Shown here piece by piece: positions 19,836-27,963 of a stretch of DNA of 64,000 bases; position 1 is the first letter of the stretch, and the number at the start of each line of letters is the position of its first letter. The position numbers and the translations under genes were made by a program. The notes under the pieces are model-generated. The model was not told the origin of the DNA. It did not search any database and was given only the letters and a program-made list of their open reading frames with translations. Origin of the DNA: Rhodospirillaceae bacterium (GTDB lineage: Bacteria; Pseudomonadota; Alphaproteobacteria; MPNO01; UBA2964); the NCBI GenBank assembly GCA_002709075.1, contig PAPV01000004.1:230787-294786 (forward strand), read 5' to 3'.

Positions 19836-20349
19836 TTTGCCGCGTGCCAGCGTTATCGTAAGCGTAAAAGAGAGTAAATGGCTCGAGGAGTTACCAGAAG
19901 CTGTTGCAGTATGCATCGAGGCGGCCCGTGAGGTGATTGAGGTTGAGAACGTGCCCCAAACGGGCTTGGAGGTAAGTATTGTCCTAGCGAGTGATGGTCT
20001 GGTAAAAAACTTAAATCGCGACTGGAGAGGTAAAAATACCGCAACAGATGTATTGTCCTTTAGCAATTGTGGCGAAAACTATATTCAAGGTCGTCCAATG
20101 CTTTTAGGGGATGTGATTGTGGCATTAGGGGTTGCTGTGAGGGACTCAGGCTTGCAAGGTGTTACTTTAAGGGATCATCTTTGCCATTTAATTGTTCATG
20201 GTGTTTATCACCTTTTAGGATATGACCATTTAGATACAAAAGCAGCTGAAATTATGGAAGCTTGTGAAACTAAAGTGTTGAACAGACTCGGAATAAGGGA
20301 TCCTTATGGCGACAAGATTTTAATAACTTCAATGGATGACTTTAATTGA
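19825..20349 (+). CDS. ybeY: Endoribonuclease YbeY
   Basis: Single-strand-specific, zinc-dependent RNase needed for 16S rRNA 3' end maturation and ribosome quality control. The zinc motif is HGVYHLLGYDH, with H125, H129 and H135, the canonical H3xH5xH pattern. The length is 174 residues. GTG codons at 19825 and 19828 are candidate starts. It is embedded between phoH and corC with overlaps on both sides. Confidence 0.94.
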   Translation: MVTDLPRASVIVSVKESKWLEELPEAVAVCIEAAREVIEVENVPQTGLEVSIVLASDGLVKNLNRDWRGKNTATDVLSFSNCGENYIQGRPMLLGDVIVALGVAVRDSGLQGVTLRDHLCHLIVHGVYHLLGYDHLDTKAAEIMEACETKVLNRLGIRDPYGDKILITSMDDFN

Positions 20350-21272
20350 TGGCAGGCCTTGGAACACCAAATTCGGAAGATGGTAATACATTAGAGCAGC
20401 GGGATCATGTTGGTTCCGTAAGTAGAGTAATAAAAGGATGGTGGAGAAAGTTTTTTTTTCGATCACTAAGTACTGGTGGTGATTTAAGGGACACTATTGA
20501 GGGGTTGATTGAAGAAAAAGAAGGGGCTGGAGAGTTACCTGCTTCAGCAGATGAACTTACTCTGCTAAAAAATATTCTAAATCTTCATGGCCTTACTGTT
20601 TATGATATAATGGTTCCGCGTGTTGACATTACTGCGGTAGACATAGGCGCCACACTCGCAGAATTGGTAGGCTTGATGAGCGATGAGGCCCATTCCCGAA
20701 TCCCTGTTTACAACGGAACCCTTGATGACATAGCTGGCATGATTCACATCAAGGATGTTTTAGAGAGCTGGACGCAAGATCGATCTGCAAATCTCGCCGG
20801 TCTGGTGAGGCCAGTTCTTTTTGTTGCGCCCTCAACTCCAATTTTGGAACTCTTACTACAAATGAGGTCGCGTCGGGTGCACATGGCATTGGTAGTTGAT
20901 GAATTTGGTGGAATTGACGGCTTAGCAACAATTGAGGATCTCGTAGAGGAAATTGTTGGGGAAATAGAAGATGAACACGATGAAAATGAGACACCGCATA
21001 TGGTGGAACACCAAAATGGCTCGGTCGAGGTAGATGCCCGCGTTCAAGTTTTAGACTTTGAAAAAAGAATGGGCGAATTTTTGAATGATAACGAAAGAGC
21101 TGAAGATATTGATACACTTGGTGGATTAGTATTTTTCTTGGCTGGGCGGGTTCCGGCAAAGGGCGAAATAATTAAGCATAGTTCGGGTCTTGAATTCGAA
21201 ATATTGGAGGCGGATCCAAGACGAATAAGAAGTATGCGGATCACTAATGCTTTACTAATGGAAGACAGCTAA
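20349..21272 (+). CDS. CorC/HlyC family CBS-domain protein
   Basis: A 307-residue cytoplasmic protein with an N-terminal linker, two CBS repeats (around residues 75-190; VYDIMVPRVDITAVD begins the pair) and a C-terminal CorC_HlyC transporter-associated domain from about residue 215. It lacks the membrane DUF21 domain, as does E. coli CorC, which modulates magnesium/cobalt efflux. It is historically called hemolysin TlyC. ATG 20349 overlaps the ybeY stop (TGATG); the TTG one codon earlier is less likely. Proximity to lnt is conserved. Confidence 0.9.
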   Translation: MAGLGTPNSEDGNTLEQRDHVGSVSRVIKGWWRKFFFRSLSTGGDLRDTIEGLIEEKEGAGELPASADELTLLKNILNLHGLTVYDIMVPRVDITAVDIGATLAELVGLMSDEAHSRIPVYNGTLDDIAGMIHIKDVLESWTQDRSANLAGLVRPVLFVAPSTPILELLLQMRSRRVHMALVVDEFGGIDGLATIEDLVEEIVGEIEDEHDENETPHMVEHQNGSVEVDARVQVLDFEKRMGEFLNDNERAEDIDTLGGLVFFLAGRVPAKGEIIKHSSGLEFEILEADPRRIRSMRITNALLMEDS

Positions 21273-21290
21273 GTAGTCGAATATAGTTAA

Positions 21291-22835
21291 ATGCGATTAA
21301 TCCCCGATCTGTCTCGGTTGCAATTCGCCGTTTCCTCTTTGCGTGGCAAACGTCGTTGCATCTTATTATTATCTCTGGGTCTGACGGCCGCCTGTGCCCT
21401 ACCCCCTTTTTATATTCTGCCATCTTTGTGGATCGCGCTGCCGTGTTTGTTTTGGTTAATAAATACTGCCCGCAATAGTCTGGCAGCTGGATTTGATGGT
21501 TGGTGGTTTGGACTTGGCTATTTTTTTGGTGGCGTTCACTGGATCAGTTTTGCATTATTTGTAGATGGTGAAAAGTTTTTGTGGATGCTGCCTCTCGCGC
21601 TTATTTTGATCCCCTCAGCACTAGCTTGTTTTATCGCTCTTGCAGCAGCAATTTCCCACATAGCACCAGCCGGGTACGCCCGTTTAGTTGCATTTTCAGC
21701 AAGTTGGTGCTTACTAGAATGGGCGAGGGCTTACTTGCTAACAGGTTTTCCATGGAATCCTATTGCGGTGATCTGGACAGTCGAACCTGCTCCGCTTCAG
21801 TGGCTGTCTTGGATTGGCACGTATGGATTAGGGTTTGTTACTTTGATAATTGCAACGTTGCCAGCATCGTTAGCCTTTTCCAAACCCATGGCCCGTGCAG
21901 CAGGACCTGTTTCAGCAATAGTACTGGTTGGTTTTATCTGGATAGCTGGTGAAATAAGACTTCCTAATGAACCGGCGGCAAAAATAGAAAACATTCGATT
22001 GAGGATTGTCCAGCCGAACATTCAGCAACATCTCAAATGGAAGTCAGAATTACGTGACAGACATTTAAACAATCTTTTGGAACTCTCCCGTAATTTCCAG
22101 TCTGATGGATTAACCCACATAATTTGGCCGGAAACTGCAGCACCGTTTATAATTTCCCAAGATAAATTAACTAGAAAAAAAATCTCTGTTGTTGTGCCAA
22201 GAAACGGTTTTTTATTTACGGGTTCTTTACGCACCACTCCACCAAGTAATGGCCCATTCCGTTTATGGAATAGTCTTCACGCACTGGATGCTAATGGTTC
22301 AATTGTGGCGACTTATGATAAGAATCATTTGGTGCCCTTTGGCGAGTATGTTCCATTTCGCAGCATTTTTGGCTTTTCAAAAATTACAAAGGGCAGAACT
22401 GATTTTACAGCTGGGTTGATGCCAAAGAATTTAACGCTACCCAAATTACCTTCGTTTTTGCCACTTATTTGTTATGAAATAATATTTCCCAACGTTTTGT
22501 TTTCTGTGCCACGTCCTGGTTGGATTATAAATATTACAAATGATGCATGGTTTGGTAATAGTACTGGCCCGAAACAACATTTTGCACTCTCAAAAATGCG
22601 AGCTGTGGAGTTCGGCCTGCCTGTTGCAAGGGCTGCGAACACAGGTGTATCGGCAATGATAGATCCTTGGGGTCGAGTTGTAGATAGTCTTGACATTGGT
22701 AAATCGGGTTATATTGATGTAGGTCTACCTCAAGCGTTGCCAACTACTGTATACACCGGCGTTGGAGAGCATCTAGTGGTGATAATTGTTTCTTGTATAT
22801 TAGGTTTAACCAGTATTACCAGGCTACGAAATTAA
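21291..22835 (+). CDS. lnt: Apolipoprotein N-acyltransferase Lnt
   Basis: Inner-membrane enzyme that adds the third acyl chain to lipoproteins before Lol sorting. The 514-residue protein has a hydrophobic N-terminal half with about six to seven helices, then a periplasmic nitrilase-fold domain. The catalytic triad is E281 (WPETAAP), K344 (YDKNHLVPFGEY) and C394 (ICYEIIFP), in the same order as E. coli Lnt. A final transmembrane segment ends the chain. It is the last gene of the miaB-lnt run; a 264-base AT-rich spacer follows. Confidence 0.96.
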   Translation: MRLIPDLSRLQFAVSSLRGKRRCILLLSLGLTAACALPPFYILPSLWIALPCLFWLINTARNSLAAGFDGWWFGLGYFFGGVHWISFALFVDGEKFLWMLPLALILIPSALACFIALAAAISHIAPAGYARLVAFSASWCLLEWARAYLLTGFPWNPIAVIWTVEPAPLQWLSWIGTYGLGFVTLIIATLPASLAFSKPMARAAGPVSAIVLVGFIWIAGEIRLPNEPAAKIENIRLRIVQPNIQQHLKWKSELRDRHLNNLLELSRNFQSDGLTHIIWPETAAPFIISQDKLTRKKISVVVPRNGFLFTGSLRTTPPSNGPFRLWNSLHALDANGSIVATYDKNHLVPFGEYVPFRSIFGFSKITKGRTDFTAGLMPKNLTLPKLPSFLPLICYEIIFPNVLFSVPRPGWIINITNDAWFGNSTGPKQHFALSKMRAVEFGLPVARAANTGVSAMIDPWGRVVDSLDIGKSGYIDVGLPQALPTTVYTGVGEHLVVIIVSCILGLTSITRLRN

Positions 22836-23099
22836 TATTATTTTTATTATTCTAAAATTTTTAACAAATGGCTCAAAATGATGAATTTTTAAAGCATGTT
22901 AAAACTTTAAACATTCTATTTTGATATTTTTACATGCCAAACCATTTAACAAATAAAAAATATCACTCTTGACGTACTAAACATTTTTATTGAATAAATT
23001 TGGATATAACGAAGAGCAGTGTTAAGTGTCCTAAATATTCTGATTTCACAATGCTCGTTTGATTGTTTAGAGGCGCCAACTAAGTAATGGAGATTTAAC
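22836..23099 (+). promoter_or_regulatory. metK leader/spacer with hairpin candidates
   Basis: An AT-rich stretch where many relatives encode an XRE-type regulator; I see no such gene here. A -35-like TTGACG lies at 22969-22974, but no good -10 follows at 17 bases. Near the gene, ACAAT and AUUGU (about 23047-23065) form a perfect 5-bp stem with a 9-base loop. UUUAG...CUAAG around GGCGCC forms a second. The loop CUC can pair only 3 bases with the TGGAG ribosome binding site. The layout recalls compact SAM-sensing leaders upstream of alphaproteobacterial metK, but I could not match a known consensus. Confidence 0.35.
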
Positions 23100-24266
23100 T
23101 TGCCAAAAGGTTCGTTTGTTTTTACTAGTGCGTCGGTTTCCGAAGGTCATCCTGATAAGGTTAGCGACCGCATTTCTGACTCCGTTCTTGATGCATTCCT
23201 GTTTGCTGACCCATATTCGCGTGTTGCTTGTGAAACTTTATGTACTACTAATAAGGTAGTGCTCGCTGGGGAAGTGCGGGGTCCTCAATCAGTGGATGCT
23301 TCGTTAATCGAGAACAAAACCCGTGAAGCAATAAAGGATATCGGGTATACTCAGGACGGTTTTCATTGGGATAAAGTAGTTGTAGATGTTTTGTTGCACC
23401 AGCAATCAGCCGACATTGCGCAGGGTGTTGATTCGCATGGTAACAAAGATGAGGGGGCAGGCGACCAAGGGCTTATGTTTGGTTACGCTTGCAAAGAGAC
23501 TGAAGCGCTGATGCCTGCTCCAATTCACTTCTCGCATGAAATTCTCAGATCATTAGCAGCGGCGCGTCATGCTGGGGATATTCCTGGAATTGAGCCAGAT
23601 TCAAAGAGTCAGGTAACACTGCGCTATGAAAACTATAAACCGGTGTGTGCTACATCAATCGTTGTATCTACGCAACACGAGGAAAAGTTGAGACAGTCAG
23701 ATATACGAGAAATTGTTCGGCCACACGTGGAAAAAGTTTTACCAGATGGTTGGATGTGTCCTGAAGAAGAATTTTATGTTAATCCTACTGGTCGTTTTGT
23801 GGTTGGCGGTCCGGATGGAGACTGTGGCTTGACGGGGCGTAAAATAATTGTTGACACTTACGGCGGAGCGGCTGCCCATGGAGGCGGAGCTTTCTCTGGA
23901 AAAGACCCAACCAAAGTGGATCGTTCCGCTGCTTACGCAGCTCGTTACCTTGCAAAAAATATAGTAGCAGCGGATCTAGCAGAGCGCTGTGTGATACAAC
24001 TGGCTTACGCAATTGGTGTTTCAAAGCCTTTGTCTCTTTATGTGGACACTCAAAATACTGGAAAAGTTGATGAAGATAAGTTGGCAAAAATTCTTCAGGA
24101 TGTTGTAGATCTTAGTCCGCGCGGAATTCGGGAGCATTTGAAACTTAACCGCCCAATCTACGCTCGAACTAGTGCCTACGGCCATTTTGGACGTGATGCT
24201 GATGTAGATGGTGGTTTTTCATGGGAACGGACAGATATTGCGCAAACTTTAAGGTCAGCTTTTTGA
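23100..24266 (+). CDS. metK: S-adenosylmethionine synthetase
   Basis: Makes S-adenosylmethionine from methionine and ATP. The 388 residues carry [27 protein letters not shown] and the P-loop-like [19 protein letters not shown]. The start is TTG 23100: an in-frame TAA at 23085-23087 rules out anything upstream, and the N-terminus [15 protein letters not shown] aligns exactly with the family. TGGAG sits 9 bases upstream as ribosome binding site. It is followed by trmB after 52 bases, the usual alphaproteobacterial order. Confidence 0.97.
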   Translation: MPKGSFVFTSASVSEGHPDKVSDRISDSVLDAFLFADPYSRVACETLCTTNKVVLAGEVRGPQSVDASLIENKTREAIKDIGYTQDGFHWDKVVVDVLLHQQSADIAQGVDSHGNKDEGAGDQGLMFGYACKETEALMPAPIHFSHEILRSLAAARHAGDIPGIEPDSKSQVTLRYENYKPVCATSIVVSTQHEEKLRQSDIREIVRPHVEKVLPDGWMCPEEEFYVNPTGRFVVGGPDGDCGLTGRKIIVDTYGGAAAHGGGAFSGKDPTKVDRSAAYAARYLAKNIVAADLAERCVIQLAYAIGVSKPLSLYVDTQNTGKVDEDKLAKILQDVVDLSPRGIREHLKLNRPIYARTSAYGHFGRDADVDGGFSWERTDIAQTLRSAF

Positions 24267-24318
24267 GGCGTTCCTGTAAAAGTTTAGCAAAGATAAGGCA
24301 AATTGGGCAGAAAAAATT

Positions 24319-24990
24319 ATGGATCGAAGACTTTTCGGTCGTAGAAAAGGCCGCCCGCTGCGCCCCCAGCGTCAGAATCTTCTCGATACACTTCTGCATG
24401 AATTAACAATCGATGTAGAAGAAATTGGTCTATGTAAAAATCTAGGTCGTGAGTTATGCATAGAAATTGGGTTTGGTTCTGGGGAGCATCTAATTTGGCA
24501 AGCTCAAAACAACTCCAAAAACTTTTTTATTGGCAGTGAGGTTTATATAAACGGCATAAGCCGTTTGCTATTAGATATTAATGAGAAATCACTAAAAAAT
24601 ATTCGTTTGTGGATCGACGATGGGAGACTATTACTAGAGGCATTGCCTAATGAATCCGTAGATGTCATATATATTTTGTTCCCGGACCCATGGCCCAAAA
24701 CACGACATCACAAACGGCGTATTATTGGAACGTCCACCGTATACGAACTTGCGAGAGTTTTAAAACCTGGTGGGATTTTGAGAACAGCAACAGATGTTTC
24801 TGAATACAAGACCTGGATGTTACAACATATTCTCAATTGTGGCGAATTCAGCTGGGAGGCTCGAAGGCCAATTGACTGGCTCGAGCGGCCGATCGACTGG
24901 CCTGTAACCAGATATGAGATCAAAGCATTGGGTTCTAACCGGAATTGCGCGTACTTTTCATTTAAAAGAAACACTTTGAAAATTTACTAA
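24319..24990 (+). CDS. trmB: tRNA (guanine-N7-)-methyltransferase TrmB
   Basis: Class I SAM-dependent methyltransferase making m7G46 in tRNA. It is 223 residues: N-terminal FGRRKGRPLRPQRQ segment, SAM-binding motif CIEIGFGSGEHL near residue 48, the FPDPWPKTRHHKRR catalytic/tRNA-binding stretch, and the C-terminal PIDWPVTRYE motif. It lies directly downstream of the gene that makes its methyl donor. No terminator-like structure follows within the 114 bases before rimP other than the attenuator candidate. Confidence 0.95.
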   Translation: MDRRLFGRRKGRPLRPQRQNLLDTLLHELTIDVEEIGLCKNLGRELCIEIGFGSGEHLIWQAQNNSKNFFIGSEVYINGISRLLLDINEKSLKNIRLWIDDGRLLLEALPNESVDVIYILFPDPWPKTRHHKRRIIGTSTVYELARVLKPGGILRTATDVSEYKTWMLQHILNCGEFSWEARRPIDWLERPIDWPVTRYEIKALGSNRNCAYFSFKRNTLKIY

Positions 24991-25039
24991 ACACCTTGCG
25001 GAGTTAATCTTTCTCGAGTTATAAAGACTAGATATCTTA

Positions 25040-25045
25040 TATAAT
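25040..25045 (+). promoter_or_regulatory. Candidate -10 element of the rimP-nusA operon
   Basis: A perfect TATAAT, with only weak -35 candidates at 16-18 bases upstream. A second possibility is TTGCGG (24996-25001), 18 bases, TATAAA (25020-25025). Either would give a leader of roughly 50-75 bases that contains the terminator-like hairpin before rimP. Confidence 0.35.
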
Positions 25046-25078
25046 TCCTGCTAAAAATTTAACGCAGTATTTTACAGA

Positions 25079-25103
25079 GGTGGGCCAACTGGTCCGCCTT
25101 TTT
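25079..25103 (+). terminator. Terminator-like hairpin abutting rimP (attenuator candidate)
   Basis: GGTGGGCC (25079-25086), loop AACT, and GGTCCGCC (25091-25098) form an 8-bp stem with two G-U pairs, directly followed by five T (25099-25103) and, one base later, the rimP ATG (25105). This is an intrinsic terminator shape placed at the head of the nusA operon rather than after a gene, so premature termination in the leader is the natural reading. A rimP-leader attenuator family is, as I recall, described from terminator surveys; I could not align to it. Confidence 0.65.
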
Positions 25104-25104
25104 C

Positions 25105-25656
25105 ATGAAAACGCAACGCAAGGGTCATGTTAAGCTAGTGAAGGTTGGGTATCGCGAACGTAAAGTTGTTGAACTTGTTTCTCATCAAATTGAAGAAATG
25201 GGATTTAATTTGGTGCGAGTTTTTTTTGTTGATGATGGACAAAAAAAACTTCAGATCATGATAGAGCGTGCAAATGGTTTTTTGATTACGGTTGATGATT
25301 GTGCTGATGTCAGCAAAATGATCTCGGCATTATTAGATGTAGAAAATCCGATTGCAGGAGCCTATGTTCTAGAAGTCAGTTCTCCTGGGATTGATAGACC
25401 TTTGATGTGTGAGGAGGATTTTGATCGGTATTCTGGATTTCTGGTAAACATAGAGTTGGATACCGAAATTTTTGGTCAACGGCGATATATTGGCAAACTT
25501 GTCGGCGTTGAATGCGGAGATATAAAAATGGTGTGCAATGATGAGGATGTAAGATTACCTTTTTCCTCAGTATGGAGTGCATCTTTAGTTTTGACGGATG
25601 AATTAATTGAAGCTACGCAGAGCGCATGGAAGGCGGCTGCGGAAAATGAGGGCTAG
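25105..25656 (+). CDS. rimP: Ribosome maturation factor RimP
   Basis: Assists 30S subunit assembly. The 183-residue frame has the N-terminal alpha/beta domain (VVELVSHQIEEMGFNLVRVFF) and the YVLEVSSPGIDRPL motif near residue 90 that marks the family, then the C-terminal SH3-like domain. The ATG at 25105 lies one base after a terminator U-tract and has no ribosome binding site of its own. GTG 25138, preceded by AAGGG 11 bases upstream, would give a more typical N-terminus and is a serious alternative start. It is the first gene of the nusA-infB operon. Confidence 0.93.
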   Translation: MKTQRKGHVKLVKVGYRERKVVELVSHQIEEMGFNLVRVFFVDDGQKKLQIMIERANGFLITVDDCADVSKMISALLDVENPIAGAYVLEVSSPGIDRPLMCEEDFDRYSGFLVNIELDTEIFGQRRYIGKLVGVECGDIKMVCNDEDVRLPFSSVWSASLVLTDELIEATQSAWKAAAENEG

Positions 25657-27268
25657 GGACGTGAAAAGCGATTTTGAGGAAGATACAGTAACTGGCGTAG
25701 GGTATGATCGTTTAGAACTCCTTCAGGTGGCGGAGGCGGTTGCCCGCGATAAGGGTATAGAAAAAGCAGAAGTTATAGACGCCATGGAACAAGCCATTCA
25801 AAAGGCTGCAAGAACGCGTTACGGATTGGAAAATGACGTGCGAGCTGAGATTGATAGCAAAAATGGGGAAATCAAGCTTGCGAGATATCTGGAGGTCGCA
25901 GATCCTGTAGAGAATGAAGCAACTCAGATTTCATTGTCAGAAGCGCGTGAGTTAAACCCTGATGCGGATGTGGGAGATTATTTAACAGAACCCCTACCGC
26001 CGATAGACTTTGGACGTATCGCCGCTCAGACGGCAAAACAAGTGATAGTCCAAAAAGTCCGAGAGGCTGAAAGAACGAGACAGTATAATGAATACAAAGA
26101 TCGTGTTGGCGAGATTGTTAATGGTATTGTTAAGCGAATAGAATTCGGCAATGTTACAGTTGATCTGGGCCGCGCTGAAGCAACTTTGCGAAGAGATGAA
26201 GTTATTCCTCGCGAGAGTTACAGACCGGGAGATCGGGTGCGTGCTTACGTCTGTGATGTAAGAGAAGAGACACGTGGGCCCCAAATATTTTTGTCTCGTA
26301 CACATCCACAATTTATGGCAGGACTATTTGCACAAGAAGTTCCAGAAATCTATGACTCTATCATCGAGTTGCGAGCAGTCGCTCGTGACCCTGGTAGCCG
26401 TGCAAAAATCGCTGTTATTTCAAATGATTCTAGCATCGATCCCGTGGGAGCATGCGTGGGTATGCGCGGTAGTCGTGTGCAAGCGGTTGTTGGTGAGCTG
26501 CAGGGTGAAAAAATCGATATTATTCAGTGGTCAGATGAACCAGCAACCTTTGTAGTAAATGGTTTAGCACCAGCAGAAGTCTCCCGAGTTGTTTTAGATG
26601 AGGAAGCAGGGCGTATTGAGGTTGTTGTGCCTGATGATCAATTGTCTTTAGCTATTGGACGGCGCGGTCAAAATGTGAGACTAGCATCTCAGCTCACCGG
26701 TTGGGATATCGTGATCCTCACTGAAGAGGAGGAGTCTGAACGTCGTCAGGAGGAATTCAAGAATAGGACTAAATTGTTTATGGATACGCTCGGCGTTGAT
26801 GATGTTCTTTCACATTTGCTAGTAGCTGAAGGGTTTACCTCTATTGAAGAAATTGCTTTTGTTCCAATTGAAGATTTGCTGGGTGTAGAGGGCTTAGATG
26901 AAGAGTTGGTGGCAGAGTTACGTGACCGTGCAGTGCAATATTTAAGCGAGCGCGACTCTGAGGCAGAAACCGTTAGAAAAGAACTTGGAGTATCAGATGA
27001 GGTGGCACAAATCGCAGGCTTAACCGCTCCGATGTTGGCTTCTCTCGGGGAGTCAGGAATTAAAACGCTTGATGATTTGGGTGACTTATCTGGCGATGAA
27101 TTGGTATCGTCTGAAGATGGTCTATTAAAGGAATTCGATCTTTCAGAAAAAGAAGCAAATGATATAATTATGGCTGCTAGAGCACATTGGTTTGAAGATG
27201 AGTTGCCCACCCAAGAAAAGGGCAATGATCCAGATACTGATGAGGAAAAAGAGAAGCCGATCGTTTAA
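25646..27268 (+). CDS. nusA: Transcription termination/antitermination factor NusA
   Basis: Binds RNA polymerase and nascent RNA to control pausing, termination and antitermination. From ATG 25646 it has 540 residues; GTG 25661, 5 bases after the rimP stop and preceded by AGGG, is an alternative giving 535. Order: N-terminal polymerase-binding domain (LLQVAEAVARDKGIEKAEVIDAM), S1 domain (GEIVNGIVKRIEFGNVTVDLG), two KH domains (including DPVGACVGMRGSRV and LSLAIGRRGQNVRLA) and two C-terminal acidic helix-hairpin repeats. The coding frame also extends upstream to 25607, which I reject because it overlaps rimP. Confidence 0.97.
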   Translation: MRARDVKSDFEEDTVTGVGYDRLELLQVAEAVARDKGIEKAEVIDAMEQAIQKAARTRYGLENDVRAEIDSKNGEIKLARYLEVADPVENEATQISLSEARELNPDADVGDYLTEPLPPIDFGRIAAQTAKQVIVQKVREAERTRQYNEYKDRVGEIVNGIVKRIEFGNVTVDLGRAEATLRRDEVIPRESYRPGDRVRAYVCDVREETRGPQIFLSRTHPQFMAGLFAQEVPEIYDSIIELRAVARDPGSRAKIAVISNDSSIDPVGACVGMRGSRVQAVVGELQGEKIDIIQWSDEPATFVVNGLAPAEVSRVVLDEEAGRIEVVVPDDQLSLAIGRRGQNVRLASQLTGWDIVILTEEEESERRQEEFKNRTKLFMDTLGVDDVLSHLLVAEGFTSIEEIAFVPIEDLLGVEGLDEELVAELRDRAVQYLSERDSEAETVRKELGVSDEVAQIAGLTAPMLASLGESGIKTLDDLGDLSGDELVSSEDGLLKEFDLSEKEANDIIMAARAHWFEDELPTQEKGNDPDTDEEKEKPIV

Positions 27269-27299
27269 ATTTTCTTATTCTATGAAAGGATCTAGGATA

Positions 27300-27935
27300 A
27301 TGTTTAGTGACTCGAAAGCTTCTGAGCGGTGGTTAACTAACATCAAGAGCAAGAACAAATTGCGCAAAAAGCGATGTATTGTCACTCGCAAATTATATTC
27401 AACAGAAATGCTAATACGATTTGTGCTTAGCCCCGAGAAAACGATTGTTCCAGATCCTTGGGAACGCTTGCCCGGCCGTGGATTGTGGTTGGAGGCGAGG
27501 CGAGATATAGTTGAAACGGCATGTGATATTAAGGCTTTCGATAGGGTTATGAAGCAAGAAGTAAGCGTTTCATCTGCTCTTGCTGATATGGTGGAGCAAT
27601 TATTATTGCGTCGATGTATTGAATTAATAGGATTAGCTCGTCGTGCCGGTAATGCCGTAGCAGGCTTTGAGAAGACACGGACGTCTATAGTCAATGGTAA
27701 AGCTGTTTTGGCTATAGTAGCTATAGATGGAGCAAAAGGAAGTAAGAAAAAATTATTATCTGGCCGATTAAATTTTCCGGTAATAGATGTTTTTCTTCGA
27801 CGTGAATTAGGATGTGTATTTGATCGAGACAATGTTGTATTTGTTGCGCTTTCGAATTTAGGATTAGCAATGAAGTTGCAAATCGAAACTTATAAACTTG
27901 CTGGTTTTAGGACTACTTTTCCGGCTGTGGAATAA
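27300..27935 (+). CDS. ylxR: YlxR-type RNA-binding protein fused to an L7Ae-like domain
   Basis: A 211-residue protein with an N-terminal DUF448/YlxR domain (RKKRCIVTRKL... LPGRGLWLEARRD) and a C-terminal ribosomal L7Ae-like domain (IELIGLARRAGNAVAGFE ... VLAIVAIDGAKGSKKKL). The fusion is typical of alphaproteobacteria, whereas Firmicutes encode the two halves as separate ylxR and ylxQ genes. Function is RNA binding in the nusA-infB operon; the exact role is unclear. The frame is open from 27192 inside nusA, but ATG 27300 with a GGAT/AGGAT Shine-Dalgarno fits the domain start. Confidence 0.9.
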   Translation: MFSDSKASERWLTNIKSKNKLRKKRCIVTRKLYSTEMLIRFVLSPEKTIVPDPWERLPGRGLWLEARRDIVETACDIKAFDRVMKQEVSVSSALADMVEQLLLRRCIELIGLARRAGNAVAGFEKTRTSIVNGKAVLAIVAIDGAKGSKKKLLSGRLNFPVIDVFLRRELGCVFDRDNVVFVALSNLGLAMKLQIETYKLAGFRTTFPAVE

Positions 27936-27963
27936 AAAGCAATAGGTGTAAAGGCTATATAGG

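Noticed and set aside
23088-23099. Three-codon mini-frame ATG-GAG-ATT-TAA just before metK
   Set aside because: The TGGAG within it is most simply the metK ribosome binding site; such short frames occur by chance.
26746-27225. 159-codon minus-strand frame rich in Ser
   Set aside because: Antisense to the acidic 3' part of nusA; the Ser-rich composition is just the complement of Glu/Asp codons.
27275-27832. 185-codon minus-strand open frame
   Set aside because: Antisense to the ylxR-type gene, basic low-complexity translation; treated as a shadow.
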